From Brucella rhizosphaerae (lineage in GTDB: Bacteria; Pseudomonadota; Alphaproteobacteria; Rhizobiales; Rhizobiaceae): 64,000 nucleotides of DNA. Numbering within the stretch: position 1 is the first letter of the stretch; each line of letters opens with the position of its first letter. This document shows, one piece after another, positions 36,014-46,116 of the stretch. Location of the stretch: positions 868,001-932,000 of the forward strand of contig NZ_NNRK01000034.1 of NCBI RefSeq assembly GCF_002252475.1. Reading direction: 5' to 3'. A model generated the notes under the pieces. The model did not search any database and was not told where the DNA came from. It saw only the letters and a list, made by a program, of their open reading frames with translations. A program made the position numbers and the translations under genes.

Positions 36014-36610
36014 ATGGCTTTTGAACTGCCCGCCCTTCCGTACGATTATGACGCACTTGCTCCGTTCATGTCGCGCGAAACCCTCGAATTCCACCACGAC
36101 AAGCACCATCAGGCTTATGTTACCAATGGTAACAAGCTGCTTGAAGGTTCAGGTCTTGAAGGCAAGAGCCTTGAAGAAATCGTCAAGGAAAGCTTTGGCA
36201 AAAACCAGGCGCTCTTCAACAATGCTGGCCAGCACTACAACCATCTTCATTTCTGGAAGTGGCTGAAGAAAGACGGCGGCGGCAAGAAGCTGCCAGGCAA
36301 GCTCGAAAAGGCAATTGAGTCTGATCTTGGCGGTTACGACAAGTTCCGTGAAGACTTTATGGCTGCCGGTGCAGGCCAGTTCGGTTCGGGCTGGGCGTGG
36401 CTGTCGGTAAAGAACGGTAAGCTGGAAATTTCTAAGACCCCGAACGGCGAAAATCCGCTGGTTCATGGCGCAACGCCAATTCTGGGCGTCGATGTGTGGG
36501 AACATTCCTACTACATCGATTACCGTAATGCGCGTCCGAAGTATCTTGAAGCTTTCGTTGATAGCCTCATCAACTGGGATTACGTACTCGAGTTGTACGA
36601 AAAGGCATAA
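36014..36610 (+). CDS. sodB: Superoxide dismutase, Fe type
   Basis: The 198-residue protein has the metal ligands of Fe/Mn SODs: His in LEFHHDKHHQAY (about 27), His in NNAGQHYNHLHFW (about 75), and Asp and His in DVWEHSYYIDY (about 158-162). The glutamine in NNAGQHYNH and AGQFGSGWAWL favour iron over manganese, though cambialistic use cannot be excluded. It dismutes superoxide in the cytoplasm. AGAGGAGAG before the ATG is a strong ribosome binding site. It is a single gene with its own terminator. Confidence 0.95.
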   Translation: MAFELPALPYDYDALAPFMSRETLEFHHDKHHQAYVTNGNKLLEGSGLEGKSLEEIVKESFGKNQALFNNAGQHYNHLHFWKWLKKDGGGKKLPGKLEKAIESDLGGYDKFREDFMAAGAGQFGSGWAWLSVKNGKLEISKTPNGENPLVHGATPILGVDVWEHSYYIDYRNARPKYLEAFVDSLINWDYVLELYEKA

Positions 36611-36636
36611 TTTGCCGCTTCAGTATTTGATCTGGA

Positions 36637-36663
36637 AAGCCCCGCGTAAGCGGGGTTTTTCTT
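36637..36663 (+). terminator. Intrinsic terminator of sodB
   Basis: CCCCGC/GCGGGG stem (36640-36645, 36650-36655), GTAA loop and T-run. Confidence 0.9.
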
Positions 36664-36940
36664 TGCCGTCGGTCATTAATCCAGCAAAACATGATTATTA
36701 ATATCAAGAATTAATTGATCCGAAAATATGGACAGGAAAGAATATCAGAGAAACTAAACAATAGTATTTTTATCATGTTTTTCACGTTGTCGTGAACTAT
36801 TTGTAATAATCGATATAATATCCGCATGTTACTTTTGATTGTCAGAATTTATTCGATGCATTTGTTGCAAAGGTGGGAATTGTATCGGATATTTATACCA
36901 AGGGACGAATTTTGTTCAATTTTTAGATGCGGAGGATCGC
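36664..36940. other. AT-rich intergenic region before the cytochrome c genes
   Basis: No gene is visible. It contains a small hairpin TTCACG-TTGT-CGTGAA at about 36781-36796 and half sites TTGAT near 36715 and 36836 that do not form a full FNR-type box. The frame of the next gene is open into this region, but codons there do not look coding. Confidence 0.5.
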
Positions 36941-37381
36941 ATGCGTTCTTTTTTTCTAGCTTTCAGTTCAGTGGCTCTTTTGGCTGCCGGTGTGGCTCAT
37001 GCTGATGTTATTGCGGATCGCCAGGCGATCATGAAGGACATGGGACGTTCCGTTGGACAGCTCGCGCCGATGGTCAAAGGCGAGAAGCCTTTTGATGCTG
37101 CCGCTGCGATGGCCGCGCTTGAGAAGCTCGATGCGGACGCGAAGAAATTAGACGTCGATACGCTTTTCCCGGCCGGTTCCGATCAAGGTGATACCGAAGC
37201 CTCGCCCAAGATTTGGGAAAATAAGGAAGACTTCGTCAAACACATTGAAAAGTTCCGCTCCGATGCTGCCGCTGCACTTGCGGCAAATCCACAGGACCTT
37301 GATGCGTTGAAGCCGGCATTCCAGCAGGTCGCCGCCAATTGCGGCTCATGCCATCAAGTCTATCGCGTAAAGAAGAACTAA
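36941..37381 (+). CDS. Cytochrome c' (class II cytochrome c)
   Basis: The 146-residue protein has a signal peptide (MRSFFLAFSSVALLAAGVAHA) and a single heme site CGSCH close to the C-terminus, the class II arrangement, on a four-helix bundle. The predicted helices fit (ADRQAIMKDMGRSVGQL, AAMAALEKLDADAKKL, FVKHIEKFRSDAAAALA, LKPAFQQVAANCGSCHQ). Cytochromes c' bind NO and may protect from it, or act as electron carriers. The frame is open to 36839, but the ATG at 36941 has GCGGAGG before it. It is followed after 12 bases by the diheme cytochrome. Confidence 0.92.
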   Translation: MRSFFLAFSSVALLAAGVAHADVIADRQAIMKDMGRSVGQLAPMVKGEKPFDAAAAMAALEKLDADAKKLDVDTLFPAGSDQGDTEASPKIWENKEDFVKHIEKFRSDAAAALAANPQDLDALKPAFQQVAANCGSCHQVYRVKKN

Positions 37382-37393
37382 TTTAGCAAAACA

Positions 37394-38332
37394 ATGGTCC
37401 GTAAACTCGCATATGCCGCCGGTGCTGTAATCATCATAGGTGCTGCCGCTTTCTGGGTGCTGACAACACCTCAGACGGTGGAGCAATCAGTGATCGCATC
37501 CTTGCAGCCAGGCGATGCGACGAAGGGCGAGCAGGTGTTTTGGGCAGGGGGATGCGCTTCCTGTCACGCCGCTCCCGGTGCTTCGGGCGATACCCGTAAG
37601 GTACTGGCCGGAGGACATGAGCTGGTTTCGGATTTTGGCACATTCATCGCGCCAAATATCTCTCCATCAGAGCAGGGCATAGGTAATTGGACCTTGCATG
37701 ATTTTGCCAATGCTATGCTGAAGGGTGTTGGAAGGACGGGAGAACATCTTTATCCGTCTTTCCCTTATACGTCCTACGCTAAAATGCAGCCGCAAGACGT
37801 TGCTGACCTCTTCGCCTACATGAAAACCCTACCGACTTCAGATAATGTGGCAGCTCCGCATAAGCTCGGATTTCCATTTAATATCCGTCGGGGATTGGGA
37901 CTCTGGAAGCAATTGTATCTCTCGGACAAACCCGTGGTGGAACTTGCAAACGCATCCGATCAATTGAAGCGTGGCCAATATCTGACCGAAGCTCTCGGCC
38001 ATTGCGGAGAATGTCATACCCCGCGTAATATCATTGGTGGGCTCGATACCAGGCAATGGATGGCTGGTGCTGTGTCGCCTGAAACTGGCAGTGATGGCCG
38101 TAAAGGCATCGTTCCCAATATTACCTCCGGTGAAGGCGGTATTGGTGAATGGGGTGAGAACGATATTGCCTATGCTTTGCAAAGCGGTTTCACGCCGGAC
38201 TTCGATTCACTGGGCGGATCAATGGCGGATGTCGTGGCCAATATGGCGCATCTGACGGATGCGGATCGTGCGGCAATAGCTGCATATCTCAAGTCTATTC
38301 CAGCGCATAAGAACGGTTATCCGCCAAGGTAA
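37394..38332 (+). CDS. Membrane-anchored diheme cytochrome c
   Basis: The 312-residue protein has an N-terminal helix (about residues 5-24) that may serve as an anchor or uncleaved signal, and two heme c motifs, CASCH near residue 54 and CGECH near 198. Each opens a cytochrome c domain of about 140 residues. This is like the cytochrome subunits of membrane-bound alcohol or aldose dehydrogenases. With the preceding cytochrome c' it is a two-gene unit, so both probably act in one periplasmic electron path; no dehydrogenase is adjacent. Confidence 0.9.
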   Translation: MVRKLAYAAGAVIIIGAAAFWVLTTPQTVEQSVIASLQPGDATKGEQVFWAGGCASCHAAPGASGDTRKVLAGGHELVSDFGTFIAPNISPSEQGIGNWTLHDFANAMLKGVGRTGEHLYPSFPYTSYAKMQPQDVADLFAYMKTLPTSDNVAAPHKLGFPFNIRRGLGLWKQLYLSDKPVVELANASDQLKRGQYLTEALGHCGECHTPRNIIGGLDTRQWMAGAVSPETGSDGRKGIVPNITSGEGGIGEWGENDIAYALQSGFTPDFDSLGGSMADVVANMAHLTDADRAAIAAYLKSIPAHKNGYPPR

Positions 38333-38342
38333 ATCAAAAAGA

Positions 38343-40031
38343 TCAGGCCGTCTTTATCTCTTCCAGTCCAAGCTCTTTGATCATCGCTTGTCGCATGACG
38401 AATTTCTGGATTTTGCCTGTTACAGTCATCGGAAATTCATTGACGAAGCGAATGTGCGCCGGGATTTTGTAATGGGCAACACGGGGCTTGCAGAACGCGA
38501 GCAGATCATTTTCGCTCAGTTCAAAATCCCGATGCAGCTTGATCCATACGCAGATTATCTCGCCGAACCTGTTGTCAGGAATACCGAAAACCTGTGCATC
38601 GCTGATGGCGGGATGAGTGAACAAAAACTCTTCGATCTCGCGTGGGTAGATATTCTCGCCTCCGCGAATAATCAGATCTTTGATGCGTCCGACAATGTTG
38701 CAATAGCCTTCCGCATCAATAGTCGCCAGATCACCTGTATGCATCCATCCAGCGTCGTCAATGGCCTCAGCGGAGGCAGCTGCATCCGCCCAATAGCCAC
38801 GCATGACGCTGTATCCGCGGGTTAGCAATTCGCCTTTCACTCCACGTGGCACAATCTTTCCATCTGGATTGATGATCTTTACTTCGAGATGTGGATGTAT
38901 GCGACCGACTGTCGAGACCCGCCTTTCCAGCGGGTCGGCCGTGGCACTCTGAAAACTGACCGGGCTTGTTTCGGTCATCCCATAGGCAATGGTAATTTCG
39001 CTTTGATGCATTTCGCTGACCACCCGGCGCATGATTTCAATTGGGCATGGAGAGCCTGCCATGATGCCAGTGCGCAAGCTGGTGAGGTCAAAACGTGCAA
39101 ATTCCGGATGGTCCAGCATTGAAATGAACATTGTGGGAACACCATGCAGGCCGGTGCATTTCTCGTCTTCAACGGTTTGCAGAGTCAGCAAGGGATCGAA
39201 ACTGTCATTGGGTATGACCATACAAGCGCCGTGTGTCACGCAGGCCAGATTGCCCAGCACCATGCCAAAGCAGTGATAGAAAGGGACCGGGATACAGAGC
39301 CGGTCTTGTTCACTGAGCCGCATAGCCTCTCCAACGAAGAAGCCGTTATTGAGAATGTTGTGGTGGGTTAGGGTTGCGCCCTTGGGGCTACCCGTGGTGC
39401 CGCTGGTGAACTGGATATTAATGGGGTCGTCAAATTGCAGGTCGTCTGCAAGCTGTAACCGCTGTTTAATCGTGGTTGCATTGCCGGAGACTGCCACTTC
39501 ATCGAAATTGAACATGCCAGACGTCTGTTCTTCGCCCAGACGAATGACATAACGCAGGCTCGGCAGCTGCTCCGAGTTTAGATAGCCGGGCCGCGACCGA
39601 CCAAGTTCCGGAACGACGGAATGCAGGATTTCAATATAATTGCTGGTTTTGAGTGAAGGCGCGAGGATGAGCGCTGCACATTCCACCTTTGCCAGAACAT
39701 GCTTGAGTTCATGTGCACGATAGGCCGGGTTTATATTAACAAGAACAAGACCCGCTTTGGCGCTCGCGAATTGTGTGAGCAGCCATTCCAAATTGTTGGG
39801 TGACCAGATGCCTAAGCGCTCACCGGGTTGAAGGCCGATCGCAAGCAAGCCTTCGGCGAGTGCATCAGCACGGCTCTTCAATTCGGCATAGTTCAGCCTG
39901 ATATTCTGGTGACGAACTACAAGTGCAGGGCGGTTCGGATGCTTCTGCGCGATCAGATCAAGATGATTGCCGATGGTGTCGCCGATCAGAGGCGTTTCGC
40001 TGGCGCCGTGGACGTAGCTTGTCTGCTGCAT
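38343..40031 (-). CDS. Acyl-CoA synthetase (AMP-forming)
   Basis: The 562-residue protein belongs to the ANL superfamily. The P-loop-like signature is [18 protein letters not shown] near residue 204-221, the second is [13 protein letters not shown] near 345, and the third is [33 protein letters not shown] near 430-462, with the catalytic lysine near 537 in TVTGKIQKF. It activates a medium- or long-chain fatty acid or similar carboxylate as its CoA ester. It is a single gene facing the cytochrome gene, with a gap of 10 bases. Confidence 0.92.
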   Translation of the reverse strand: MQQTSYVHGASETPLIGDTIGNHLDLIAQKHPNRPALVVRHQNIRLNYAELKSRADALAEGLLAIGLQPGERLGIWSPNNLEWLLTQFASAKAGLVLVNINPAYRAHELKHVLAKVECAALILAPSLKTSNYIEILHSVVPELGRSRPGYLNSEQLPSLRYVIRLGEEQTSGMFNFDEVAVSGNATTIKQRLQLADDLQFDDPINIQFTSGTTGSPKGATLTHHNILNNGFFVGEAMRLSEQDRLCIPVPFYHCFGMVLGNLACVTHGACMVIPNDSFDPLLTLQTVEDEKCTGLHGVPTMFISMLDHPEFARFDLTSLRTGIMAGSPCPIEIMRRVVSEMHQSEITIAYGMTETSPVSFQSATADPLERRVSTVGRIHPHLEVKIINPDGKIVPRGVKGELLTRGYSVMRGYWADAAASAEAIDDAGWMHTGDLATIDAEGYCNIVGRIKDLIIRGGENIYPREIEEFLFTHPAISDAQVFGIPDNRFGEIICVWIKLHRDFELSENDLLAFCKPRVAHYKIPAHIRFVNEFPMTVTGKIQKFVMRQAMIKELGLEEIKTA

Positions 40032-40274
40032 ATATCCAATACTCCTAATCGATACGTTAGGCGCCTCTGGTGGTTTAATTCCGGCATTTGCATCCCTCGG
40101 GATTCAAACATCAAATTCGATCCACCAGGACAGCATGACATTAAGATGGAGGGCGGAAAATCACAGTTTTGTCGATACAAAGGTTCCGGGTAAGATTGAA
40201 TCGCCGGAAATGTTGTAACTATTTGTTTTTACGCATTATCCTACGAAAAATTCTTCGCATTTTTCTGGAAATGC

Positions 40275-40619
40275 TTATCGTTTCGTGCAGCGCACTACTG
40301 TTGGAAGTCCGGCGTTAGTATATTTGCTTTGCATTGTATAAAGCCAGCCTTTGCATTCCGACATAGTTTGGAAGCAGCGGAAGCGATCAATCGGCACCAG
40401 TCCGTCACCATCGCTGACAAATGGGGAATCGTCCACGCCGCTGAACTGGCCAACAATAATACCGCTGCCGCGCGGTGGTGTATTGCAACGCTGGCCCGCA
40501 AATTCGCTGACATTCTTGCGGACTTGTGCATTGGCGGTCGTAACGGATGGCAGAGCAATAAGGGCAGAAACTATCAAACTCACTGAAGCAATTGAAACGG
40601 TGATGCCGGGACGTAACAT
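40275..40619 (-). CDS. Small exported cysteine-containing protein of unknown function
   Basis: The protein is 114 residues from the ATG at 40619, which has AAGGGAG before it. The signal peptide runs to about residue 32 (SALIALPSVTTANA, then QVRKN). The mature protein of about 82 residues has four cysteines (in QRCNTPP, RFRCFQT, SECKGW and VRCTKR), which could make two disulfides. It is basic and has no lipobox. I do not recognise the family. It is alone, in a region without other genes. Confidence 0.7.
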   Translation of the reverse strand: MLRPGITVSIASVSLIVSALIALPSVTTANAQVRKNVSEFAGQRCNTPPRGSGIIVGQFSGVDDSPFVSDGDGLVPIDRFRCFQTMSECKGWLYTMQSKYTNAGLPTVVRCTKR

Positions 40620-40941
40620 GGGGCTCTCCCTTGATCCGGAAGTTTTCAACTCAGATGATTATACGACATCCGGAGAGATTTTCTAAGCTCAAGTTTTCTT
40701 AGAAGTCCTGATGGTTATTCGCTAAATTAGTACCATTATTTATTCTTGAGCTTTCTATGAAATCAGTAGTTGTTGACAGAATAGGGTATTTGCCACTAAA
40801 GAGCAGAAGGTTCCGGCACCTGCCGCCTGCAGACTGATGTCTCGGTGAAGCCCGGCTATTTGATTTGTTCACCCTCGAAGCATTTCGTTGGTGGTAACGC
40901 AGGCACCCATCGCAATTGAAATGTGATTTGAGGAGTTTGTG
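40620..40941. other. Divergent intergenic region before the MATE gene
   Basis: It holds a possible sigma-70 promoter for the plus strand: TTGACA at 40773-40778, 18 bases, then TAAAGA at 40797-40802. Apart from this nothing is visible. Confidence 0.35.
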
Positions 40942-42348
40942 ATGCCTTCGGGACAATCACTGGATAATCGTTTTCTGTACGATTCTCCGGGACGCGTTTT
41001 CATAGCCAATGTGCTGCCTATGCTACTCATTATGATTATGAACGGCCTATTGAGCATCGTTGATGCTATTTTTCTTGGCCATTTTATTGGGGCAAGTGCA
41101 ATGGCGGCAGTTAGCCTGGTCTTTCCGGCGGTAATGCTGACCATTGCGATGTCAACGCTTGTGAGTGGCGGAATGTCGAGCCAACTGGCGCGACATTTGG
41201 GCGGCGGCAGAATAGTCGAAGCAGAAGCTACCTTTGCCCGCGCACATGGTCTGGCAATCATCATTGCCCTTATCCTGATGGCGATCTTTTTTCTCGTCGG
41301 ACGAACGCTCATCAACGATATGGCTGATGGAGATACAAGATTGTCAGAAATGGCCTATCTGTTTCTGCTGATCACCATTCTGGCTCTGCCAGTTCAGTTC
41401 ATACTTGGACTTCATGCTGATGCTTGGCGCAATGAGGGGCGGGCGAGCCTGATAGCTTTCATGTCCGTTGGAGTAACACTCGCAAACATCGCATTGAACT
41501 ATATTCTCATTGCACAGTTTGAGCTTGGTATAGCGGGATCGGCGCTGGGCACAGCAGTTGCTCAAGCGCTGGGGCTGGCGATGCTGCTTGGTTTCAGGCA
41601 ATTCGGGCGAGGTGCAATATCGTTGGACGCTTTGCGACGTAATTCCTGGATGGGAGGCTGGGGGCGTATTGCCGCGTTAGGTGCGCCGTTGAGCTTGAGT
41701 TTTATTGGCATCGCGTTGAGCGCTGCATTTGTGATTAGCGCACTGCGCTTTTCAGAGGGTGCGGATTATGGGGTGCATGTCGCCGCCTATGGCATTGTAA
41801 TGCGAATATTCGGTTTCACATTCCTGCCTTTAATGGCTGTCGCATTAGCTATGCAGAGTATTGTCGGAAACAATGTGGGTGCCGGGTTTTATAAACGCTC
41901 GGATACCGTTTTATGCATAGCCCTCATCACCGTGTTCATCTATTGCCTGATTATCGAAATACTCATTTTGAGTGTAGGCAATTTCATTGGCTCGGTTTTT
42001 GTTGATGACCCAGTGGTTATTCACGCCGTTGATCAGATCATCCAGCCGATGAGCTATGTTTATCTCTTCACCGGCCCTGTTCTGGTTTTCGCACTTTATT
42101 TTCAGGCAATTGGCAGGCCTGTCCGAGCGGCACTTTTGACGCTGACCAAACCGTTTTTGCTCATCCCTGCTTTTGTTACGACACTCACAATGTTCTGGAG
42201 TGAAAAGGCGATCTGGCTTGCCTTCCCGTTAGCGGACAGCGTGATTGCACTCATAGCGATTATGGTGCTGATCATGGTTTCGAAGAAACGCACAGCCAGC
42301 GGCGGCCTCGGCATTATTGCTAATCCTGAGCCTGCCGCGGCAGGCTGA
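40942..42348 (+). CDS. MATE-family efflux transporter
   Basis: The 468-residue protein has 12 predicted membrane helices in two related halves; the first opens with NVLPMLLIMIMNGLLSIVDAIFLGHFIGASAMAAVS and the second with ALGAPLSLSFIGIALSAAFV. The family exports cationic drugs, dyes or metabolites against Na+ or H+. The ATG at 40942 with GAGGAG six bases upstream is preferred over the GTG just before. It is a single gene with a very strong terminator; the substrate is not known. Confidence 0.92.
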   Translation: MPSGQSLDNRFLYDSPGRVFIANVLPMLLIMIMNGLLSIVDAIFLGHFIGASAMAAVSLVFPAVMLTIAMSTLVSGGMSSQLARHLGGGRIVEAEATFARAHGLAIIIALILMAIFFLVGRTLINDMADGDTRLSEMAYLFLLITILALPVQFILGLHADAWRNEGRASLIAFMSVGVTLANIALNYILIAQFELGIAGSALGTAVAQALGLAMLLGFRQFGRGAISLDALRRNSWMGGWGRIAALGAPLSLSFIGIALSAAFVISALRFSEGADYGVHVAAYGIVMRIFGFTFLPLMAVALAMQSIVGNNVGAGFYKRSDTVLCIALITVFIYCLIIEILILSVGNFIGSVFVDDPVVIHAVDQIIQPMSYVYLFTGPVLVFALYFQAIGRPVRAALLTLTKPFLLIPAFVTTLTMFWSEKAIWLAFPLADSVIALIAIMVLIMVSKKRTASGGLGIIANPEPAAAG

Positions 42349-42352
42349 AAAT

Positions 42353-42389
42353 GAGAACCCCCGCCTGACAAGATCAGGCGGGGGTTCTC
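42353..42389. terminator. Strong bidirectional hairpin between the MATE gene and ptrB
   Basis: A perfect 16-bp stem (42353-42368 with 42374-42389) with a 5-base loop lies between convergent genes. It is rich in GC and has no long T-run. Confidence 0.8.
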
Positions 42390-42414
42390 GATGTTTTCTG
42401 CTCTAAAGCTGAAA

Positions 42415-44508
42415 TCAGGCCTTGCCAATCACTTTAAGGGCAAAAGCGTAGGTGTAGGCGACTTCTTCCAGTCGGGAAAAACGTCCCGATGCACCGGCAT
42501 GGCCTGCATCCATATTAATACGGAAAAGAACCGGGTGATCATCAGTCTTGAGCTCCCGCAGCTTGGCAACCCATTTGGCTGGTTCCCAATAGGTAACGCG
42601 TGGATCAGTCAGGCCAGCAACAGCGAGAATGCGCGGATAGGCTTGTGCACTTACATTGTCATATGGCGAATAGGCTGCAATATTTCGATAATCAGCTTCT
42701 GACGTGATTGGATTGCCCCATTCAGGCCATTCCGGCGGTGTTAGCGGCAATGTGTCGTCAAGCATGGTGTTGAGCACATCGACAAACGGAACTTCCGCGA
42801 TAATACCACCGAATGCCTCAGGAGCCATATTGGCAATTGCACCCATCAGCATGCCGCCCGCCGAACCACCATGCGCAACAATGCGGTCGTGGCTTGTGAA
42901 GCCTTCCTTCACGAGGTGCTTTGCTGCCGCAATGAAATCCTTGAATGTGTTGGTTTTCTTTTCTCGCTTACCGTTTTCGTACCAGGCAAAGCCTTTGTCT
43001 TTTCCGCCGCGAATATGTGCGACGGCATAAACAAAACCGCGATCAACAAGCGAAAGCCGTGATGTGCTGAAACTCGCCGGAATGGTGATGCCATAGGAGC
43101 CATAGCCATAAAGCAGGCACGGTGCTGATCCATCGAGCTTTGTGTCTTTATGATAGATCAGCGAGACAGGTACCAGTTCACCGTCAGCGGCGGGCGCAAG
43201 AATACGGCGCGTTACATAGTCTTCAATATTATGACCGGAAGGCACTTCCTGCGTTTTAAGCAGAACGCGCTCACGCGTGCGCATGTTATAATCGAAGAGT
43301 TGCTCTGGTGTCGTCATCGAAGAATATGAGAACCGGATGACTTCGGTATCATATTCAGCACTGCCATGCAGACCGAGAGAATAGGCTTCCTCATCGAATG
43401 CGATGGCATGTTGTTCGCCGGTTTTCCGATCGCGGATAACAATTCGCGGCAAGCCATTATCCCGCTCCATCCAGATCAGATGATGCTTGAAAGCGCCGTG
43501 TGAAAGAATGAGACGTCCGGGAACTTCAGCGACAACCTCCTGCCAGTTTTCTGGTTGAGGCGCAGACGCCGGCGCACGCATGATTTTGAAGTCTTTGGCG
43601 CCATCGACATTGGTCAGAATGAAAAATTCATCGCCACCGGGCGCAAGGTCGTATTCAACACCTGTCTTGCGTGCCATGACGAGCTGAGGCTTGGCCGTGG
43701 GGCTATTCGCGGGTAACAGCCAGCATTCCGAGGTCTCATGGTCGTGAATGTCTATGAAGACATAATCGTCGAGTGAGGAGCCGCCAACGCCCAGAAAGAA
43801 GCCCGGATCTTGTTCCTCATAGATCAGCTTATCGTGCGCCTGTTCTGTGCCGATCTCGTGATAGAACACCTTTGACGGCCGATGGTTCTCGTCCAATAAA
43901 GTATAAAAGAAACCTTTGCTGTCGGCATCCCAGACGCCACCTCCATTGGTGTCAGTGAGTATATCCTCGAGGTCTGACATGGAGCCCAGTTCGCGAACTT
44001 TAAGCTTATAAAACTCAGATCCTTTGTCGTCGTAGCCCCAGATCAAACGATTGTGATCGGGCGAGTGATCGGCTGAGGCGAGGCGGAAATACGCTTTGCC
44101 TTTGCCTTCCTTGTCGCCGTCAAGAAGAATGGTTTCAGCGCCGCCGTCGCGTGGCGTACGAATGAAATACGGTTGCTCACCGCCGGTGCGGTAAGAGACG
44201 CCATAAGCAAATGGTCCGTCCTTGGACGGTATAGATGAATCATCTTCCTTGATGCGGCCACGCATCTCGGCAAACAATGACTTCTGAAGCGCTTCCGTGT
44301 CCTGCATCAATAGCGTTTGATAGGCATTTTCGGCTTCAAGGTGCTTGCGAATTTCAGGCGCGAGAACAGATGGATCTTTGAAGACTTCCTGCCAGTTATC
44401 CGCGCGCAGCCATGCATAATCATCGGTGCGGGTAATGCCGTGGCGGGTGTCCGTTGCTGGGTGCTTTGGGGCTTTGGGCGGCTGAGGGACGTTCGACTCG
44501 TGCGGCAT
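42415..44508 (-). CDS. ptrB: Oligopeptidase B (S9 family serine peptidase)
   Basis: The 697-residue protein has an N-terminal beta-propeller with DDYAWLRADNWQ near its start and a C-terminal alpha/beta hydrolase. The catalytic serine is in AHGGSAGGMLMG (about residue 533), the aspartate near 620 and the histidine in MDAGHAGASGR (about 668). Oligopeptidase B cuts peptides after Arg and Lys in the cytoplasm. The frame extends to 44619 and would overlap msrB, so the ATG at 44508 is preferred. msrB precedes it on the same strand by 71 bases and may share the transcript. Confidence 0.92.
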   Translation of the reverse strand: MPHESNVPQPPKAPKHPATDTRHGITRTDDYAWLRADNWQEVFKDPSVLAPEIRKHLEAENAYQTLLMQDTEALQKSLFAEMRGRIKEDDSSIPSKDGPFAYGVSYRTGGEQPYFIRTPRDGGAETILLDGDKEGKGKAYFRLASADHSPDHNRLIWGYDDKGSEFYKLKVRELGSMSDLEDILTDTNGGGVWDADSKGFFYTLLDENHRPSKVFYHEIGTEQAHDKLIYEEQDPGFFLGVGGSSLDDYVFIDIHDHETSECWLLPANSPTAKPQLVMARKTGVEYDLAPGGDEFFILTNVDGAKDFKIMRAPASAPQPENWQEVVAEVPGRLILSHGAFKHHLIWMERDNGLPRIVIRDRKTGEQHAIAFDEEAYSLGLHGSAEYDTEVIRFSYSSMTTPEQLFDYNMRTRERVLLKTQEVPSGHNIEDYVTRRILAPAADGELVPVSLIYHKDTKLDGSAPCLLYGYGSYGITIPASFSTSRLSLVDRGFVYAVAHIRGGKDKGFAWYENGKREKKTNTFKDFIAAAKHLVKEGFTSHDRIVAHGGSAGGMLMGAIANMAPEAFGGIIAEVPFVDVLNTMLDDTLPLTPPEWPEWGNPITSEADYRNIAAYSPYDNVSAQAYPRILAVAGLTDPRVTYWEPAKWVAKLRELKTDDHPVLFRINMDAGHAGASGRFSRLEEVAYTYAFALKVIGKA

Positions 44509-44579
44509 GTATAATCCATAAAAAGTGAATGAAATCAGTCCGGACCGTCGTAACGGCCCGGTTGGTCCAGAATAAGAAA

Positions 44580-44999
44580 TCAATCCTGATCGAAGATCAG
44601 TGCGTTCCCGTTCATGCAATAACGGAGACCCGTCGGTGCAGGGCCATCAGGGAAAACGTGGCCGAGATGGGCATCGCAGTCGGTGCAGCGAATTTCAGTG
44701 CGTGTCATACCGTAGGAATGATCTTCAAAGGCTGCCACGGCATCGGGTTCTATTGGTTGATAGAAGCTCGGCCAGCCGGTGCCAGATTCGTATTTTGCTT
44801 CTGATTTATACAGCGGACGATCACAGCAAACGCAACGATAAGTACCATGCAGGGAGCCGTCGAAGTTCGGGCTGGAGAATGCGCGCTCGGTGCCGTGCTG
44901 ACGGGTAATCTGGTACTGGATCGGCGTAAGTTGCTCGCGCCATTCCGCATCCGTCTTTATGACCTTTAGTGTGCGGGTCTGTTCGGTAGAGTTAGACAT
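44580..44999 (-). CDS. msrB: Peptide-methionine (R)-S-oxide reductase MsrB
   Basis: The 139-residue protein has the two zinc CxxC pairs (CVCC near residue 56 and CTDC near 104), the substrate pocket [11 protein letters not shown] near 72-82, and the catalytic cysteine in [10 protein letters not shown] near 128. It reduces methionine R-sulfoxide in proteins with thioredoxin. No msrA domain is fused. It is followed on the same strand by oligopeptidase B. Confidence 0.95.
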   Translation of the reverse strand: MSNSTEQTRTLKVIKTDAEWREQLTPIQYQITRQHGTERAFSSPNFDGSLHGTYRCVCCDRPLYKSEAKYESGTGWPSFYQPIEPDAVAAFEDHSYGMTRTEIRCTDCDAHLGHVFPDGPAPTGLRYCMNGNALIFDQD

Positions 45000-45627
45000 T
45001 TATATCTCCTCTTTTTTGCGAGGCCGTATGAATGGGAAACACGTGCAGTGCAAATTTGGCATAAACTATTCAATACACTACTAAATTGCTTGTGCATCTG
45101 AATGCCGGCATGTGCTCTGTGGTTCGTTGACATTATATAGTTGGTGGATAAGCCAAATGCGAGCGGATCTGAGTGAAATATATTCTGATTATGCCTTTTT
45201 GCTGCCTGACTCCTTATCCAATGTCGCAATCAATAAATTGTGTTTGCAGTGGCAGTGGTAAATAGACTTGGCGGAAAAAAACTATTGCTTATGTGTGAGC
45301 TACAAATTAAGGAAGCGACGGACAAGAGATGCTAATCCCCCCATCGTTGAGAATAAATGACAGAGCTGACAACAGCGCCGAACACTTTTGGTTAGTTTGA
45401 ATAGCGCTTGAAGTTTTGTGTTTAAGTACACTGTATTTGCATATCCAAGAAGAATTAAATTCTTTTAATGTAATGTGGTTTGACAATTCTATTGCAAATG
45501 GCACTATTCATTGTTATTCGCAACGCGAAATGAGTTGGGCAGGGCATAAGAATTTCGCGTAGACGGCAATTGGTTCCCAGAGTCGCAGTCTGCTTGAGCT
45601 AAAGCAAAGACAAAAAAAGGAAAAATA
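45000..45627. other. Long AT-rich gene-free region upstream of mucR
   Basis: This 628-base stretch is between divergent msrB and mucR. It is clearly more AT-rich than its surroundings, has many T-A steps, and carries a promoter candidate near 45480. A 65-codon open frame on the minus strand (45307-45504) has no ribosome binding site or recognisable features. MucR-type proteins bind AT-rich DNA with T-A steps, so autoregulation here is a reasonable guess. Confidence 0.55.
45480..45508 (+). promoter_or_regulatory. Candidate mucR promoter
   Basis: TTGACA (45480-45485) is a perfect -35 box. ACTATT follows after 17 bases (45503-45508). The mucR ATG is about 120 bases further on, so a leader of about 110 bases is implied. 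Confidence 0.4.
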
Positions 45628-46056
45628 ATGGAAAACCCTGAAATTTTCGACGAGAGTGCAGAACTGCTTCTCAGCCTTACTGCTGATGTTGTTGCTGCCT
45701 ATGTCGGAAACAACTCCATTCGTGCCAGCGAACTGCCTCTCCTGATTTCGGAAGTGCATTCTGCTTTCAAGCGTCACGTTGAGCGTGAAGAAGCTCCGGT
45801 CGTTGTTGAAAAGCCGAAGCCAGCCGTCAATCCAAAGAAGTCGGTTACCGATGATTATATCATCTGCCTGGAAGACGGTAAGAAGTTCAAATCGCTTAAG
45901 CGTCACTTGATGACTCACTATAGCATGACCCCTGAACAGTACCGTGAAAAGTGGGACCTCGATCCTAACTATCCAATGGTTGCTCCTAACTACGCAGCAG
46001 CACGTTCGCGTCTTGCTAAGAAGATGGGCTTGGGCCGTAAGCCTAAGGACGCATAA
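45628..46056 (+). CDS. mucR: MucR/Ros-family zinc-finger regulator
   Basis: The 142-residue protein has a helical N-terminal half ([19 protein letters not shown], oligomerisation region) and a C-terminal zinc-finger domain with [30 protein letters not shown] at about residues 74-103. In Ros the pattern is C-x2-C...H-x3-4-H; here the second cysteine is an aspartate, a variant known in MucR of Brucella and Sinorhizobium. It ends with [20 protein letters not shown]. MucR represses many cell-envelope, motility and virulence genes and its own gene. AAAGGAAAAAT precedes the ATG. Confidence 0.95.
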   Translation: MENPEIFDESAELLLSLTADVVAAYVGNNSIRASELPLLISEVHSAFKRHVEREEAPVVVEKPKPAVNPKKSVTDDYIICLEDGKKFKSLKRHLMTHYSMTPEQYREKWDLDPNYPMVAPNYAAARSRLAKKMGLGRKPKDA

Positions 46057-46116
46057 TTTAAATGTAGCTCGATCATGAAAGCCTCGCTTTCGATATCGCT
46101 GCATTGATATTTTAAT

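Noticed and set aside
36664-36940. FNR/NnrR-type box before the cytochrome c' gene
   Set aside because: Only half sites TTGAT are present with no ATCAA at the right distance.
45307-45504. 65-codon open frame in the gene-free region before mucR
   Set aside because: No ribosome binding site, AT-rich chance frame, and no feature in the product.
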